From assembly GCA_949825025.1 (NCBI GenBank), contig OX463778.1:22191551-22255550 (forward strand): a DNA stretch of 64,000 nt, read 5' to 3'. Every line of letters begins with the position of its first letter. The stretch's first letter is position 1. Under the pieces are notes generated by a model. That model ran no database searches. It was not told where the DNA came from and was given only the letters and a program-made list of their open reading frames with translations. The stretch is from Siphlonurus alternatus. Its lineage: Eukaryota > Arthropoda > Insecta > Ephemeroptera > Siphlonuridae. Positions 11,442-64,000 of this stretch are shown in pieces. Made by a program: the position numbers and the translations under genes.

Positions 11442-11823
11442 GTAAGTATCCATCAGAAAAATTATATAGTCGCCATGTTCGTTTGCTAATTTTGACTCCT
11501 GCTACAACCACCGCGCATCGGCGCGCAACCCTTCTGCGCACGTTTTTTCGACTCGAAGTCAAAACACTACTACCGCGCAATTCTTTAGATGCTCTTCAAT
11601 TAAACTAACCCAAGGCAAATAATAAAATTTTTATAGCAGCAAACGTAAAAGGTTAGTGCCAATACGTAAATACGTAATTTTAAATTTGCAAACAACTTAT
11701 TTAGAGGGTTAACAATAAGCGATTGAAAAATTGCTCCGTATAGGATCTTAAGTGCGGCCAATTTTTTTTTGTAAGTAAATGGGAGAGGACAAAGGATTGG
11801 TGATGTCATCATGGATGCTGACC
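11441..11823 (+). repeat. Dispersed ~380-bp repeat, copy 1
   Basis: Matches 47946-48321 in reverse orientation over its whole length with a modest number of substitutions. It begins GGTAAGTATCCATCA (GGTGAGTATCCATCA in the other copy), carries CGCCATGTTCGTTTGC and a CG-rich stretch with GCGCGCAACCCTTCTGCGCA, and ends GTCATCATGGATGCTGACCA. No terminal inverted repeats and no clear ORF, so the class is unknown. Confidence 0.85.
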
Positions 11824-12365
11824 ATTCCTAGTACAGTAAAATTTTAATAATTAAATAATTGGTTTGAAATTAATGTATATTTTGCTTCAAAAACAATTAT
11901 GTATTTCATTTGGAAATAATTTTGCAGCTGCAATATACGGCACATAGAAATTAGTTAATCACCCAAGACAAGTCCGTCATTAAGGCCAAGCAGATCTCTA
12001 GCTTAAGGTCAGAAAAATTATCTAGGATATGGATTTTGCTTTGACAGCATGTTTGCAAGTATCAAAGCTAGATAATATACAATACGAACAATGTCCAACT
12101 CTTTATCCTATGTATATTTTCCACTTGCTTAATTCACGAGCCAGCAATATACGCTAGAGAGAGCTGCAGATCTAATACTCCCTAATACTTTTTTTTTTAA
12201 ATAATCATGCAGTGGTATATAAAATGAGGGCCTCTGGTGATTCAACAAATTTAAAAGCCATATTATATATGTTCACTATAAATTGTTCATTTTATCACAG
12301 TGAAGCGAGATAAAAAATTAATCTTTACCTACAATGGTTTATACACCCCTTTTATTCCGGTGACA

Positions 12366-13532
12366 GGACAATGGACAACATACATGAAAATTTTTTATTG
12401 CAGAAATGAATAGAGGGTACCAAATTATGATACTCTGAATTTTTTCAGATTTTTTTGAAACCCGGAACTATTTTTAAATAATTATTGAAAGTCCTGTGAT
12501 TTCAGTTGGCACCCCTGCAGCCTTAATAAAAAGGATAGAGACTGGACGCCTATTGACGCCTCCAGGGGGCGTGGCCGCACTTTCAATAATTATTTAAAAA
12601 TAGTTCTGGGTCTCTAAAAAATCTGAAAGAATTCAGAGTAGCATAATTTGGTACCCTCTATTCATTTCTGCAATAAAAAATTTTCATGTATGTTGTCCAT
12701 TCGCTACTAGACAATTCGTCCCCGGAAAATTCAACCCCGAAAAATTTGTCCCCGGAAAATTCATAGCCGGACAATTCGTTACCTAGACAATTTGCTACCT
12801 GGACAGTTCACTACTTGGACACTTTGTTACCAAGGACAATTCGCTACTCAGACATTCTGTTACCGATTGACAATTGGCTATATGATGTATATACCGAGGA
12901 AATATTCGCCACTTTTTCAATTCGTGTTTCATTATTTCATTATTTATTTATTTATTTTCGTTCATACTGAAATTCTTAATTCCTACAGACTTTTAACTGC
13001 TTTATAATTTATGATATTAATAAATTAAAACACTATGTTCTGTGCTCAATATCACATATTATATTCTTAATTAATGCATATTTTAACCTATGACAATTAA
13101 GAGTACCTAACTTTTATGTGAAATAATAAATAATATTATGTAATTCATATATTAGAATTTTTTGACTGTGACAACTATAATAAGTGTCAATTTAAATAAA
13201 CAATCTTACAATGTTAAATTTGTATATGAGTAATTTTTTTTTCCCCTTCTACACTCTCCTAGCTATTCTTTTCGAATGTTATACTTTATAATGAAAAATG
13301 TAGCCGCATGTTAATTTGAGGGGAAAGAAACATTAGTCATTTCAACTTGCAGGTATTGAATGTTTTGAGAGTCGCTAATTAACTATCCTCTGTAATGAAT
13401 GGTCCAGATAGCGAATTGTCCTTGGTAACAAAGTGTCCAAGTAGAAAACTGTCCAGGTAGCAAATTGTCTAGGTTTCGAATTGTCCGGGTACGAATTTTC
13501 CGGGGACGAATTGTCTAGTAGCGAATTGTCCT
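12366..13532. mobile_element. Foldback-like element with tandem-unit inverted termini
   Basis: The left (12366-12372 and 12699-12876) and right (about 13400-13532) ends are inverted copies of each other. Each is built of 15-17 bp degenerate units such as GGACAATTCGCTACT, AGACAATTTGCTACC and GGACACTTTGTTACCAA. The order of units is the same in both arms when read inward. The middle (about 12890-13390) is AT-rich and has no ORF I can recognise. The left end is interrupted by the MITE at 12373-12698. Modular, tandem-repeat termini are known from Drosophila FB/Galileo-type foldback elements; the relation here is by structure only. Confidence 0.75.
12373..12698. mobile_element. Foldback MITE, AT-flanked family (copy B), nested
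   Basis: A 326-bp inverted repeat with ends GGACAACATACATGAAAA and TTTTCATGTATGTTGTCC, flanked by AT on both sides. It sits inside the first terminal unit of the foldback element: removing it and one AT restores GGACAATTCGCTACTAG, which is exactly the unit at the other end of that element. The copy at 49488 carries the same middle in opposite orientation. Confidence 0.88.
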
Positions 13533-14189
13533 AGAACCTCGCATTATAAAGTGCAAAAAATTTAATTAGTGAAATTTTGAATGACTTAATTTATTTTTGA
13601 GAATGTAGCATAACAATTTTTAATTCAAGTACACTGGCCATCATATTCATTTATTTATTTACTTTTTATTTAATTATTATTATTTTATTTTTTTCCAGAA
13701 TAACTTGAGTATTTTGGCTCGTGTCGGCCAGTAATGTCCTTTTGTTAAAATGTAGCTGGCTGCCAATGACTGAGGAAGTTACAAAACACAAGGAAAACCT
13801 AAATGAAAATATATACAATGGCCAGTGTAAAAGCTAGTGAGGCTATAGTGTCCCAATCATAAGCAGTTTTATTTTAATTAAATGCATTTTTAGGTATGCA
13901 TAATATTTGAACCAACTGCATTACCAAAAAATTTAATGACTTTGAGATCTCTAAACAAATAATCTTTTATTAATAAAGTTGCATTTTAATTTAAGTTTTT
14001 AAATAGTATATTATTATGTCTAAATGATCAGATTTTAATATTTAGAGATACAGTAAAAGCTAATATAGGATATAAAAATAAAGTGATATTAATTTAATTC
14101 CTGAAAAAAATATTCAAACATGTTGTTTGAAATAATTAATAATTAATTTTTTTTAAATTTAATAATTTAATTAATACATGAAACCTTAA

Positions 14190-14541
14190 GGGTAAGGTAA
14201 CGCCACCAATGTTAAAAAAAATCCCTCTCACAAAAATTCTGAAAAAAAATTAAAATGTTCTCCTCTATACCCCCTATCAGTACCTAAAATATCAGGTATA
14301 CAAATACGATCTAGTTTTTGAGTTATAAATTTTTAAAGTTGACTACTTTAACATGGAGAAATGAAACTCCCATGTTAAATTGGTCAACTTTAAAAATTCA
14401 TAACTCAAAAACTAGATCGTATTTGTATACCTGAGCTGATATTTTAGCTACTGATAGGGGGTGTAGAGGAGAACATTTTAAATTTTTTTCAGAATTTTTG
14501 TGAGAGGGATTTTTTTTAACATTGGTGGCGTTACCTTACCC
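14190..14541. mobile_element. TTAA-flanked foldback MITE, copy 1
   Basis: A 352-bp near-perfect palindrome with ends GGGTAAGGTAACGCCACC and its mirror, flanked by TTAA on both sides (14186-14189 and 14542-14545). The loop carries a small asymmetric segment (ACATGGAGAAATGAAACTCC). It has no coding capacity. TTAA duplications are typical of piggyBac and Sola3 transposases; the termini do not settle which. Confidence 0.9.
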
Positions 14542-15204
14542 TTAACTGCTTTTTCTATTTATCTACTATATATTTACATTATTCGATCATCTTCCACTGT
14601 CAATTAACATATGCATTTTGAAAAATGTCTCTGATATCATCAATGTGCATTTTGAACAACTCATTAACACTTCAGCCATTTAATTGGCTATTTGGTGAAG
14701 GAAATTTACATCTAGGTGAGAAGTTTTCAATTATTGTGACTTTGTTACAAGTTCCCTTGTAACAGAGATCTCTAATAAAGTATATTAAATCACAAATTAA
14801 TTATAATTATTAATTAATTAATAATTAATTAATTATTAATTATACTTTATTTTGGGACATTTTTATGAGGGTTAACATGCATGGAGGCTCAAGGATCTGA
14901 AGCATCACATTTTTTTTTTGTCACATAACATTATATTGAAAGATACTAATAGAAAACCTGCACAAAATTATTTTATTGCACATTTGAATAGAGAATCTCA
15001 AGTTAATATGTATGTAGTAATTTTTTTCCTCAGATTTGTTTGCTTCAACACCCCTAAAATTTTGTTGCAAAATGCTGTCATAATGACAGTCAATGCAACC
15101 CTTTTCTTTATGCTAGCATGTTAAATATTTGCATGACTGAAATCACAGCATTTTGAAGCACAATTTTCAAGGCTTTATCATAGATGGTTCAAAGAAATCA
15201 ATTA

Positions 15205-15216
15205 TATATTATATAT

Positions 15217-15299
<83 letters not shown>
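15205..15299. repeat. (AT)n microsatellite
   Basis: An almost pure TA dinucleotide tract of about 90 bp. An ORF runs through it only because TATATA has no stop in one frame. Confidence 0.97.
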
Positions 15300-15302
<3 letters not shown>

Positions 15303-17285
15303 AAAGAAGAAAATGACAGTACATACACTAAAGGTCCTCGGATATTCAAATTTGCAATGATAATAAAAAAAAAGCATGCAGGTTGTCTATTGTTATTAAT
15401 TAAGAAATAGCAAATAGATATTTAAAATATTTCTCTAATAAATGAACCTTGTCAAATTGTAATGCATTACATTGATGTCCAACTGCAAACAAGTTGGTAT
15501 TTCAAAATTTTCAGATAGAAGTGTTTGAAAATTATAGTAATAGCAATTATTAATAAATTAATATTCTAACACTTTAATTTCATAGCTTGCATTAATTACT
15601 GGCCATCAATAAATATTTTCCTGTTTTGACTTCTCTAAAGTTGTCCTCATTAGGCCAAGATAATCTAACTATCAGGTGCTATAGATAGCGCAAGTAAGCC
15701 ATGGCTTTTATTTGTTTTTGTTTTATTTATTTTTTTTAAACACGTCTTGTTCTTTTACTCAATAATAATGTAGCACAGTAAATTATTATTATTTTTTTTT
15801 AAAGATTTTTAAGGGAAACTAAGAGGTTAATTATTGATATTACATTGTAACAGTGAAAATCCATGCACTTTTTAATATTATATTTATATGTTACAATAAC
15901 CCGTAGCTGACTAAAGACTATAATTAGTCTTGGTCAGCCAACGACTAAAGTCTGTGTCATATATTTCTGCATCTAGAAAAAGTACACAATAGTATTTTCT
16001 TTTTAGCTGTGTAATATACGTTTGTGGGTTGTATTTTTTTCATAATTGAGTCAAGGTATGATGTGGTCATAATAATAATAATATATATATACTGTACAGC
16101 AATGAGTTGCATGGTGCCTTCTCTAAAACACTAGGGTAGGGCTGATAGCACTTTTCCTTATAATATACTATGCCACCTTGTAAATGAGTAGATTTATGTA
16201 ACTTACAAGGTTATTATTATTATTTTTTTTTTTCATTCTTGTTTGTGACAGGAAAGGAGGTGGGGGTTAAATATCTGTGAGCAAATATTTACAGCAATTA
16301 AAATATATAGGACAATCACAAGTCTTCAGAAAATATTAAAAACAATCATACATTTCATTTTCTTTTTAGAAACAACTTTTTTTTTCTTCTTTCCTTATTA
16401 CATATATTATAGAGATTTATTATTTATTACTAGCCTGTTGATTTCTATTACTGCTTAAAGATTGAGTGAGTGCTTCAGCCCTTGTTTAGAGAATGCTTAT
16501 GTCCAATAACGTGCAGCAAAAAGTTCAATATATTATATAGTCGTGTAAAAGAAAAAAAAAAAAAAAAAAAGTCTGGAGGAAAAGCATTTGCATTTGCACC
16601 CATTCATTTAAGTGTTGGGGGTGCAGCTTCTAGAGAAGATAGCCGACTGCCCGAGACTGGACACCTGGACATGAGCATTCCAAAAGTGCAACACGGACAG
16701 AACAAGCAAGCCATACAGATGAATCTCTTCATAAAAACATGAGATTTGTTTCGTTTTTCTACAGTATCCACAACATAACAATTGTTTTTATTTTTATGTT
16801 TATTTATTTTTTCTCTCACCCCACAACAGTAAGGTGATTTTCCATGAAGTTGAAGCTTCAAACACATTGAATGGGCCACTAATTTAAATGCTTTTCGACA
16901 ACACTCTTTTATAAAATGGCATAATTTCCATTCTCCAAAGATATATATAGATATATTAAAAAAAAAAAAAAAAAAAGATAATAAAAAAATGTGGGAATAA
17001 CACTATCTCCAATTTCAAGGAAAAACACCTCTCTACACAGTATTTAATTTAATCATATAACAGATTAGGTTATAAAAGAGGGATTTTCTTTACAAAGAGA
17101 TTAAAATAAGAGATGAAAAAGAAAAATATAGGGAGATAACAGAAAATATTATTTTTGTTTGTTTTTGTTTTAAAGATATCCAATGAACATAGCCATCAAC
17201 TATTAACATTCATACTTCATCTTTCTTACCAATTATTTAAAGCAACAACTACTTAAAACAAATATTTTTTTTATTATTTTTTTAA

Positions 17286-17633
17286 GGGTAAGGTAACGCC
17301 ACCAATGTTAAAAAAAATCCCTCTCACAAAAATTCTGAAAAAAATTTAAAATGTTCTCCTCTACACCCCCTATCAGTAGCTAAAATATCAGGTATACAAA
17401 TACGATCTAGTTTTTGAGTTATGAATTTTTAAAGTTGACCAATTTAACATGGGAGTTTCATTTCTCCATGTTAAAGTAGTCAACTTTAAAAATTTATAAC
17501 TCAAAAACTAGATCGTATTTGTAAACCTGATATTTTAGGTACTGATAGGGGGTATAGAGGAGAACATTTTAAATTTTTTTCAGAATTTTTGTGAGAGGGA
17601 CTTTTTTTTAACATTGGTGGCGTTACCTTACCC
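17286..17633. mobile_element. TTAA-flanked foldback MITE, copy 2
   Basis: A 348-bp palindrome nearly identical to the copy at 14190, flanked by TTAA (17282-17285 and 17634-17637). The asymmetric loop is in the opposite orientation (ACATGGGAGTTTCATTTCTC), which shows independent insertion. It lies downstream of the GSK3 stop, possibly within a long 3' UTR. Confidence 0.9.
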
Positions 17634-19751
17634 TTAATGTTTAAATTTATTAATTTTTTAAAATAATTATAAGGGGACAAAAAATTTAAACAAGAAAATT
17701 AAAAAATTAACTTTTGAGGTACATGGGTAACCTCCTAATTTTCTCTGCACCATTATCTATGATTTTTTTTTTTTTTTTTATTATTTATATATATTTTTTT
17801 TTGCAACATCAAGCTGATAAATACAAATGTCTTTCACTATCCCTTTCTGCACTTGTTATTCATTTATACATGCATACAAATATGTCAGCTTCTCTCATTC
17901 TTCTACAGTCCCTCTTTATTTTTTAAAGCCACTTCAAAAAAAAAAGAGGCCACGAGTAAATACAGAGGGAAAACAAGTTACAAGGGAAATTGTTATTTTC
18001 AAGGGGTATTTAGAGAAAGTAAAGCTTATTCACAAAACTTATGGGCTAATATTTTTTTTCTTATACACAGTGACAGGTGTGCATTATATCCTATAGATCA
18101 TTCCTCCCTTGGGGAGTAAATGTATGATAGGACAATTAATTATTAAAATCCCATCTTTTGGCAGCAAGCTAATTAAAAAGAGTAAAGCCAAAAATTGATG
18201 AAATATATCCAATAATAATTATAATAATAATAAAGACTTGTTAAAACACGCTAACAGCACCTAAAAACCACTGTGTCCGTTACAAAATGTACAGAGAAAG
18301 AAGGCAACGGAGAAACTATTGATCTGCATTCTTAATTCCTCCATATAGAAACTAGGTGCTAGCTAGGTCAAAATTGTTGTAGGAAACTTATGTGGGGTTG
18401 GGGAGGGGGTGGGGTAAAGGAATATAGAGCCATGTTAAGCATTCCATCTTAAGACAGCATTTTTTTTTTTTTTTAAAGCTGCACTTGAAAATACAATGAG
18501 GACCATAACTATTTTGAACTAAATTGGGTGTTGAAAATTGTAACAAAAAAAGAACAAAAATTGAAGGCATACAAAAGATAATTTTTTCTTAAAATACTTG
18601 GAACTTCAAAGCGAAAATTGGTCTGTGTATTATAAACACAATACAAAATATGTTTGTGAGATAGCAATAAAAATATGCAGCCTGTTTTTGCTGCACTAGA
18701 AATCGAAATAAAGTTTTGTAAGTAAATTTATTTTGTTTCTTAGGCATGATTCACAGCATTATTATTTCTCTTTGGTAATTTGGAGCACGAAAGTCAAATA
18801 AATTATCTGTTTTGCGATAGAAAAAGTATGCAATAAAACAACATTTTATTATGTCCTCTTTCTTCATAACTGCAATGAGAATACTAATAATTGAACAGTA
18901 GACTTACTGTATTTAAACTTCTTTTATTGTAACTTACTTGTGCTTTGATTTTTCTTCTTGTGTTTTAAAGTAAATTTAGAAAACTTTTAAATTGAGAGAT
19001 TTTACCCAATAACAAAATATTATAATTATGACAGTGAAAGAACACTGCAAGCAACACAACACAAACCCTGAGAAAATCACAACAACTACGAAATATTACC
19101 AGTAGTGGTTCAATTTCTCAATTTATAATTGATCAATATTACGTCTTACTACTCACATACAGATATATATTTAATTAAAAAGAGAAAAGAAAAAAAAAGC
19201 ACTCTCAATTAAAAATTCATCCATTACTTTTAATATTTATAAATAACATTTGCACAGCCATGCTGGTATTTCACGGTAAATTAGAGAGAGAGAGAGAGAG
19301 AGAAATAGGCCTCTTGCTTTAGAAGATTTAATTTAGATCACTTAAATAAACATAAACCTTTGCATGATAATATTATATTAACATATTACTTCAGCTGAAC
19401 TACTAGTTTTATGTACGTCAAAAAAACAAATAAAGTTTTTAAATAAAAAAAAAATAATAATAATGCATAATCACATTCAAACTAGTATGGTGTAAATATT
19501 ATTTTTACAGAACAGCATAGTAAGATTTAAGATTATACAATTCAGGATTATGTTTTTTGTTTATTATTTGCTATCCAAGACAGTTAGTTGTCTTATATTG
19601 CTCGTGGCTGGCTGATGGACGGGAGAAGGGGAAAAAAAAGGTAATGAAAGGTGAGGCAGCTAGCAAGGGGGACATTGACTGTGGTCTACTGAGGTTATAA
19701 GGGCCGTGATGGCGCTGTTGTTGGTGTCTGAGGTGGCCAAGGGGGAGGACA

Positions 19752-60963
<41,212 letters not shown>

Positions 60964-61420
60964 TTCTACAGGTGCTCGTTTCTTTGCAAATAGTTCCTGC
61001 ACTTCATAGATTTATCACATTTCTTGTGGGAATCCTCTTGCACACGAAACTTCCGACTGGTAGGGTCCTAAGGGTCGACTATATAACGCTACAACACCAT
61101 CCACATTCACCAAACTATATGCAGCGTCCACTTAACAATCACACCACTCTTTAAAGGGGTTCATTAACCCCTATTTTGATGAAAATTTCAATCTTACATT
61201 CATCAAATTCACGATATTCCTTCACACCGACCACTAAATTTCAGATGCTTCAGACATTGACCTATTCGGCAAGAATCGTAACCAATAGCGTTTTGTATGA
61301 GCAGCCGAGAATTACCGAAGCTGACGTCAGAAGATCTCCCGCCCCAGAAGCTTACGTCATGCAACATGGCTGTCTTCTACAACTGTGATTGGTTCATCTT
61401 CTAATGCGCGCAAAATATTC
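60964..61420 (-). promoter_or_regulatory. GSK3B: GSK3 5' UTR and promoter candidate
   Basis: Upstream of the canonical ATG the sequence is richer in CG. Within about 450 bp lie an ACCAAT (61281-61286, plus strand), an exact TGACGTCA (61322-61329), CTCCCGCCCC, TTACGTCA (61352-61359), CAACATGGCTG (YY1-like, 61361-61371) and GATTGGTTC (an inverted CCAAT, 61387-61395). The cluster resembles a TATA-less housekeeping promoter. The start site cannot be placed. A small GGGGTT...AACCCC hairpin is at 61156-61173. Confidence 0.5.
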
Positions 61421-61450
61421 AAAATAACTTTCAATTTTTCCATATGTTAA

Positions 61451-61797
61451 GGGTAAGGTAACGCCACCAATGTTAAAAAAAATCCCTCACACAAAAATTC
61501 TGAAAAAAATTTAAAATGTTCTCCTCTACACCCCCTATCAGTAGGTAAAATATCAGGTATACAAATACGATCTAGTTTTTGAGTTATGAATTTTTAAAGT
61601 TGGCTATTTTAACATGGAGAAATGGAATTCCCATGTTAAATTAGTCAACTTTAAAAATTCATAACTCAAAAACTAGATCGTATTTGTATACCTGATATTT
61701 TAACTAGTGATAGGGGATGTAGAGGAGAATATTTTAAATTTTTTTCAGAATTTTTGTGTGAGGGACTTTTTTTAACATTGGTGGCGTTACCTTACCC
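61451..61797. mobile_element. TTAA-flanked foldback MITE, copy 4
   Basis: 347 bp, nearly identical to 14190 and 17286, starting after TTAA (61447-61450) with GGGTAAGGTAACGCCACC. The right end GGCGTTACCTTACCC is followed by TTCC instead of TTAA; the tandem duplication starts at this point. It sits just upstream of the GSK3 promoter candidate. Confidence 0.87.
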
Positions 61798-62173
61798 TTC
61801 CAGCAATAATCACAAATTGTGAAAGTTCTACAAACATAGTTCTGCTCTCTACTAAAGAATTATTTTGCAAAAATACAATTACATGAAATAAAATAAATAA
61901 GATTTAGAATATAATATAATGCGCAGAGACCCTATATAGAGACCTCCGTGTCTTATATGGCCAGGGATTTGATCAGAGCTTCACTGTCCAGCAATAATCA
62001 CAAATTGTGAAAGTTCTACAAACATAGTTCTGTTCTCTACTAAAGAATTATTTTGCAAAAATACAATTACATGAAATAAAATAAATAAGATTTAGAATAT
62101 AATATAATGCGCAGAGACCCTATATAGAGACCTCCGTGTCTTATATGGCCAGGGATTTGATCAGAGCTTCACT
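61798..62173 (+). repeat. 188-bp tandem duplication
   Basis: The segment starting TTCCAGCAATAATCACAAAT / GTCCAGCAATAATCACAAAT is present twice head to tail (61798-61985 and 61986-62173) with about one internal difference (GTTCTGCTCT against GTTCTGTTCT), so the duplication is young. Confidence 0.9.
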
Positions 62174-62417
62174 CATGGATAAATTATATCCATGAGTGAA
62201 GCTCTGATATTTCTTCCATGGCTTCACTGTAACTGAGAGTGGCGGCGCTGCTAAATGTTCAGCACGGCCCGGTTCTTGCTTGCTAAAATTGCCCATGCAG
62301 CCATGCATCAGCGAGAACCAGGCCGTGCCGCTGCGATTCAGTGGTGCCGCCACTCTCAGTTACAGTGAAGCTCAGCCAAGCTGGTCAAATTTCTGGCCAT
62401 AAGACACGGAGGTCTCT
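62126..62417. mobile_element. Inverted-repeat element overlapping the tandem duplication
   Basis: Outer arms AGAGACCTCCGTGTCTTATA and CATAAGACACGGAGGTCTCT. Inner GC-rich arms CTTCACTGTAACTGAGAGTG (about 62222) and CACTCTCAGTTACAGTGAAG (about 62352) enclose a second pair (GCACGGCC.GGTTCT and AGAACCAGGCCGTGC). Also a local palindrome CACTCATGGATA...TATCCATGAGTG (62171-62198). The nested structure suggests a foldback element; no target duplication is clear. Confidence 0.65.
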
Positions 62418-64000
62418 GTATAATGCGCGCGCGTTACAGTGCATGGCGCATATATTATATACTGTCCTCAGGCCTCGTGAAGCTCTAAAAAATTCTTTTG
62501 GTAAAATTTCTCACTGTAAAGCCGCGTTCATGTACTCGGAAATTGATACAAGGCATTCAACTCGTTTAACGCCATAGTACACGTAGCTCCGTAAGAAATT
62601 CTAGGAGACCTTGATTTTGCTACGGCATACCGTAGCAGTTTTCGAATATGTGAACGCGTCTTTTAAGACACAGCTAGAGGTCTGTGGAATAGAATAAATT
62701 TATTTCTATGATTAAAATTTGATTGCACAGTATAATATATATATATATATTATTATATATATATATATTATCATTGCTATAAATAATACACAGCATAATA
62801 TAGAAATATCCAATATTCCAAGATAGAACTAATATTAATTTTTTATAATATTATGTACATTTATGTATAATTCTTGATTGTTTTAACTTTAAAATTTATG
62901 CATTAAAATAATTATGTGATTAAAAATCATTAACCATGCACCTAGTCTTGTGCATGGTTAAAGATTCATCATAGAACCTATTTCAACTTCAGAATTAATT
63001 ACGACAAACTTATTTTTGCTTGCATCATATGATCATGTCTATAGTCCGCTAATCATCATTTTTTCAAGTAATATTTTATTATTTATTTTTCAAACGATTA
63101 AATTATAATATGACTCTCCTTGTTACCTTCATTGCCTTAATATCCTCATTTAAATGGTGAACCATTTTGAGGACATCAAGGGCCAACAACATATAATACT
63201 TTTTTCCGTTGAGAAAAATTATTATTGTATCTAAACATTTGTTGTATCAGCATCTCAGAACAGCTCATATATCTATAGGACTTGTCCAAATTGATGGCTT
63301 TTCATATATTTACTACATTAATTATTAATTGGTTTAACCATCTCCTAGCTAGCTGATTAAATTTCTCCCAAGGCATATTTTCCAAGCAGATCTCGAGGAT
63401 ACTTAAATTTATAAATTAATTACATATACATAAAATATATATTTGAATTGTTTAATTTAGTTTATTTACAGTATTTGAGTTTTTTGTGTATTAGTTTTCA
63501 TAGTGCACAAATACTAAATACTACAAACATAATTTATTATAAAATTACATTACAATCATGATGCTATACCCATTTTTTTTTTTTTTTTTTACAAATTAAT
63601 ATTGTTGTTATTCCAAATTAGTTAAGTGTAACAAGCTGCACTTTGCTTAACAATTAGTAAGGAATTTTATGATCATGTTGATAGCATAAATTTAAAAGTT
63701 TTCATACTTATTTTAAGAATGCCTGATATCAATTAACACTTGTCTTGTTCAATCACTTTTATAAGCAATGTTACCAATAATCACTGTATTTGAGACTCTC
63801 TGAAATAATTAATAGATAAAAAAAAAAAAAAAAATTATATACTGTCATTGTAATATCAACAGTCATGTATTAATATTGTGTTTGTCTTTTAGCAACTACT
63901 ATCAGAACCAAAAAAGATGTGCCCCTCTGCTTATGGGACTTAAATTGTACGTCATTCAGGGGTACACCTTTTTGAATCTGATAGTAGGAGCCCGATTGTG
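62418..64000. other. Upstream flank of GSK3, no gene recognised
   Basis: AT-rich DNA with short AT repeats (about 62730-62770), T- and A-runs (63571-63590 and 63819-63834) and a small inverted repeat at the end. No coding sequence recognised. Confidence 0.6.
63896..63987. mobile_element. Short inverted repeat at the right edge
   Basis: CTACTATCAGA ... TGTGCCCCT on the left is mirrored by AGGGGTACACCTTTTTG ... TCTGATAGTAG on the right (about 92 bp). Probably a small MITE. The open frame through it that reads NYYQNQKRCAPLLMG is a by-product. Confidence 0.6.

Larger units (their letters stand above)
9942..19751. other. Convergent intergenic region between LRRC58 and GSK3
   Basis: About 9.8 kb of AT-rich DNA that contains both 3' UTRs. 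Identified pieces are an exon-like ORF (11363) fused to a dispersed repeat (11441-11823), the compound foldback element (12366-13532) and its inserted MITE, two TTAA-flanked foldbacks (14190 and 17286), a long AT microsatellite (15205-15299) and an AG run near 19284. AATAAA-type signals occur on both strands in many places (for example minus strand near 19560, about 190 nt after the GSK3 stop), so poly-A sites cannot be chosen. The patch 16590-16740 is less AT-rich, but no coding sequence was recognised there. Confidence 0.6.

Noticed and set aside
15153..15410. 85-codon ORF with a long Ile/Tyr repeat
   Set aside because: Runs through the TA microsatellite; not a gene.
63893..64000. Possible exon after TTTTAG at the right edge (NYYQNQKRC...)
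   Set aside because: The open frame lies inside a small inverted repeat (CTACTATCAGA...TCTGATAGTAG), so it is better explained as a MITE.

Overview
This window is animal nuclear DNA, AT-rich and intron-rich, with GT-AG introns, long homopolymers, microsatellites and many foldback (MITE-like) repeats. The GSK3 protein has arthropod-type sequence (for example [18 protein letters not shown] and the C-terminal [18 protein letters not shown]), so a non-dipteran arthropod such as a crustacean or chelicerate is the best guess. I cannot name the species.

Layout. At the left edge (538-1138, +) lie two internal exons of guanylate kinase; the 5' part is outside the window, and a possible tiny last exon is at 2008-2021. 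From 6959 to 9941 (+) there is a complete four-exon LRRC58 gene (360 aa). The rest is dominated by one gene on the minus strand, the GSK3-beta/shaggy kinase. Its stop codon is at 19752 and its canonical ATG is at 60963. Eight coding exons, all joining in frame, give 438 aa. Intron 1 is about 30.6 kb, and the Ser9-bearing first exon was found by reading the sequence, since it is only 85 nt. LRRC58 and GSK3 are convergent, with a repeat-filled gap between them (9942-19751).

Inside GSK3 intron 1, on the same strand, an ORF at 42029-42467 has an upstream in-frame stop, a GC-rich leader and several possible donors. All of these donors are in the phase the GSK3 exon 2 acceptor needs. It is a good candidate for an alternative first exon that would replace the Ser9 segment with about 137-146 new residues. 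A second, weaker candidate is at 50114-50356.

The other main content is a dense set of inverted-repeat elements: a TTAA-flanked family (five intact copies plus a truncated one), an AT-flanked family with a shared core but different ends, a foldback element with tandem-unit termini interrupted by one of those MITEs, an hAT-type MITE with a clean 8-bp duplication, several elements with 3-bp duplications, and a decayed non-LTR retrotransposon tail. No tRNA, rRNA or CRISPR array was recognised.
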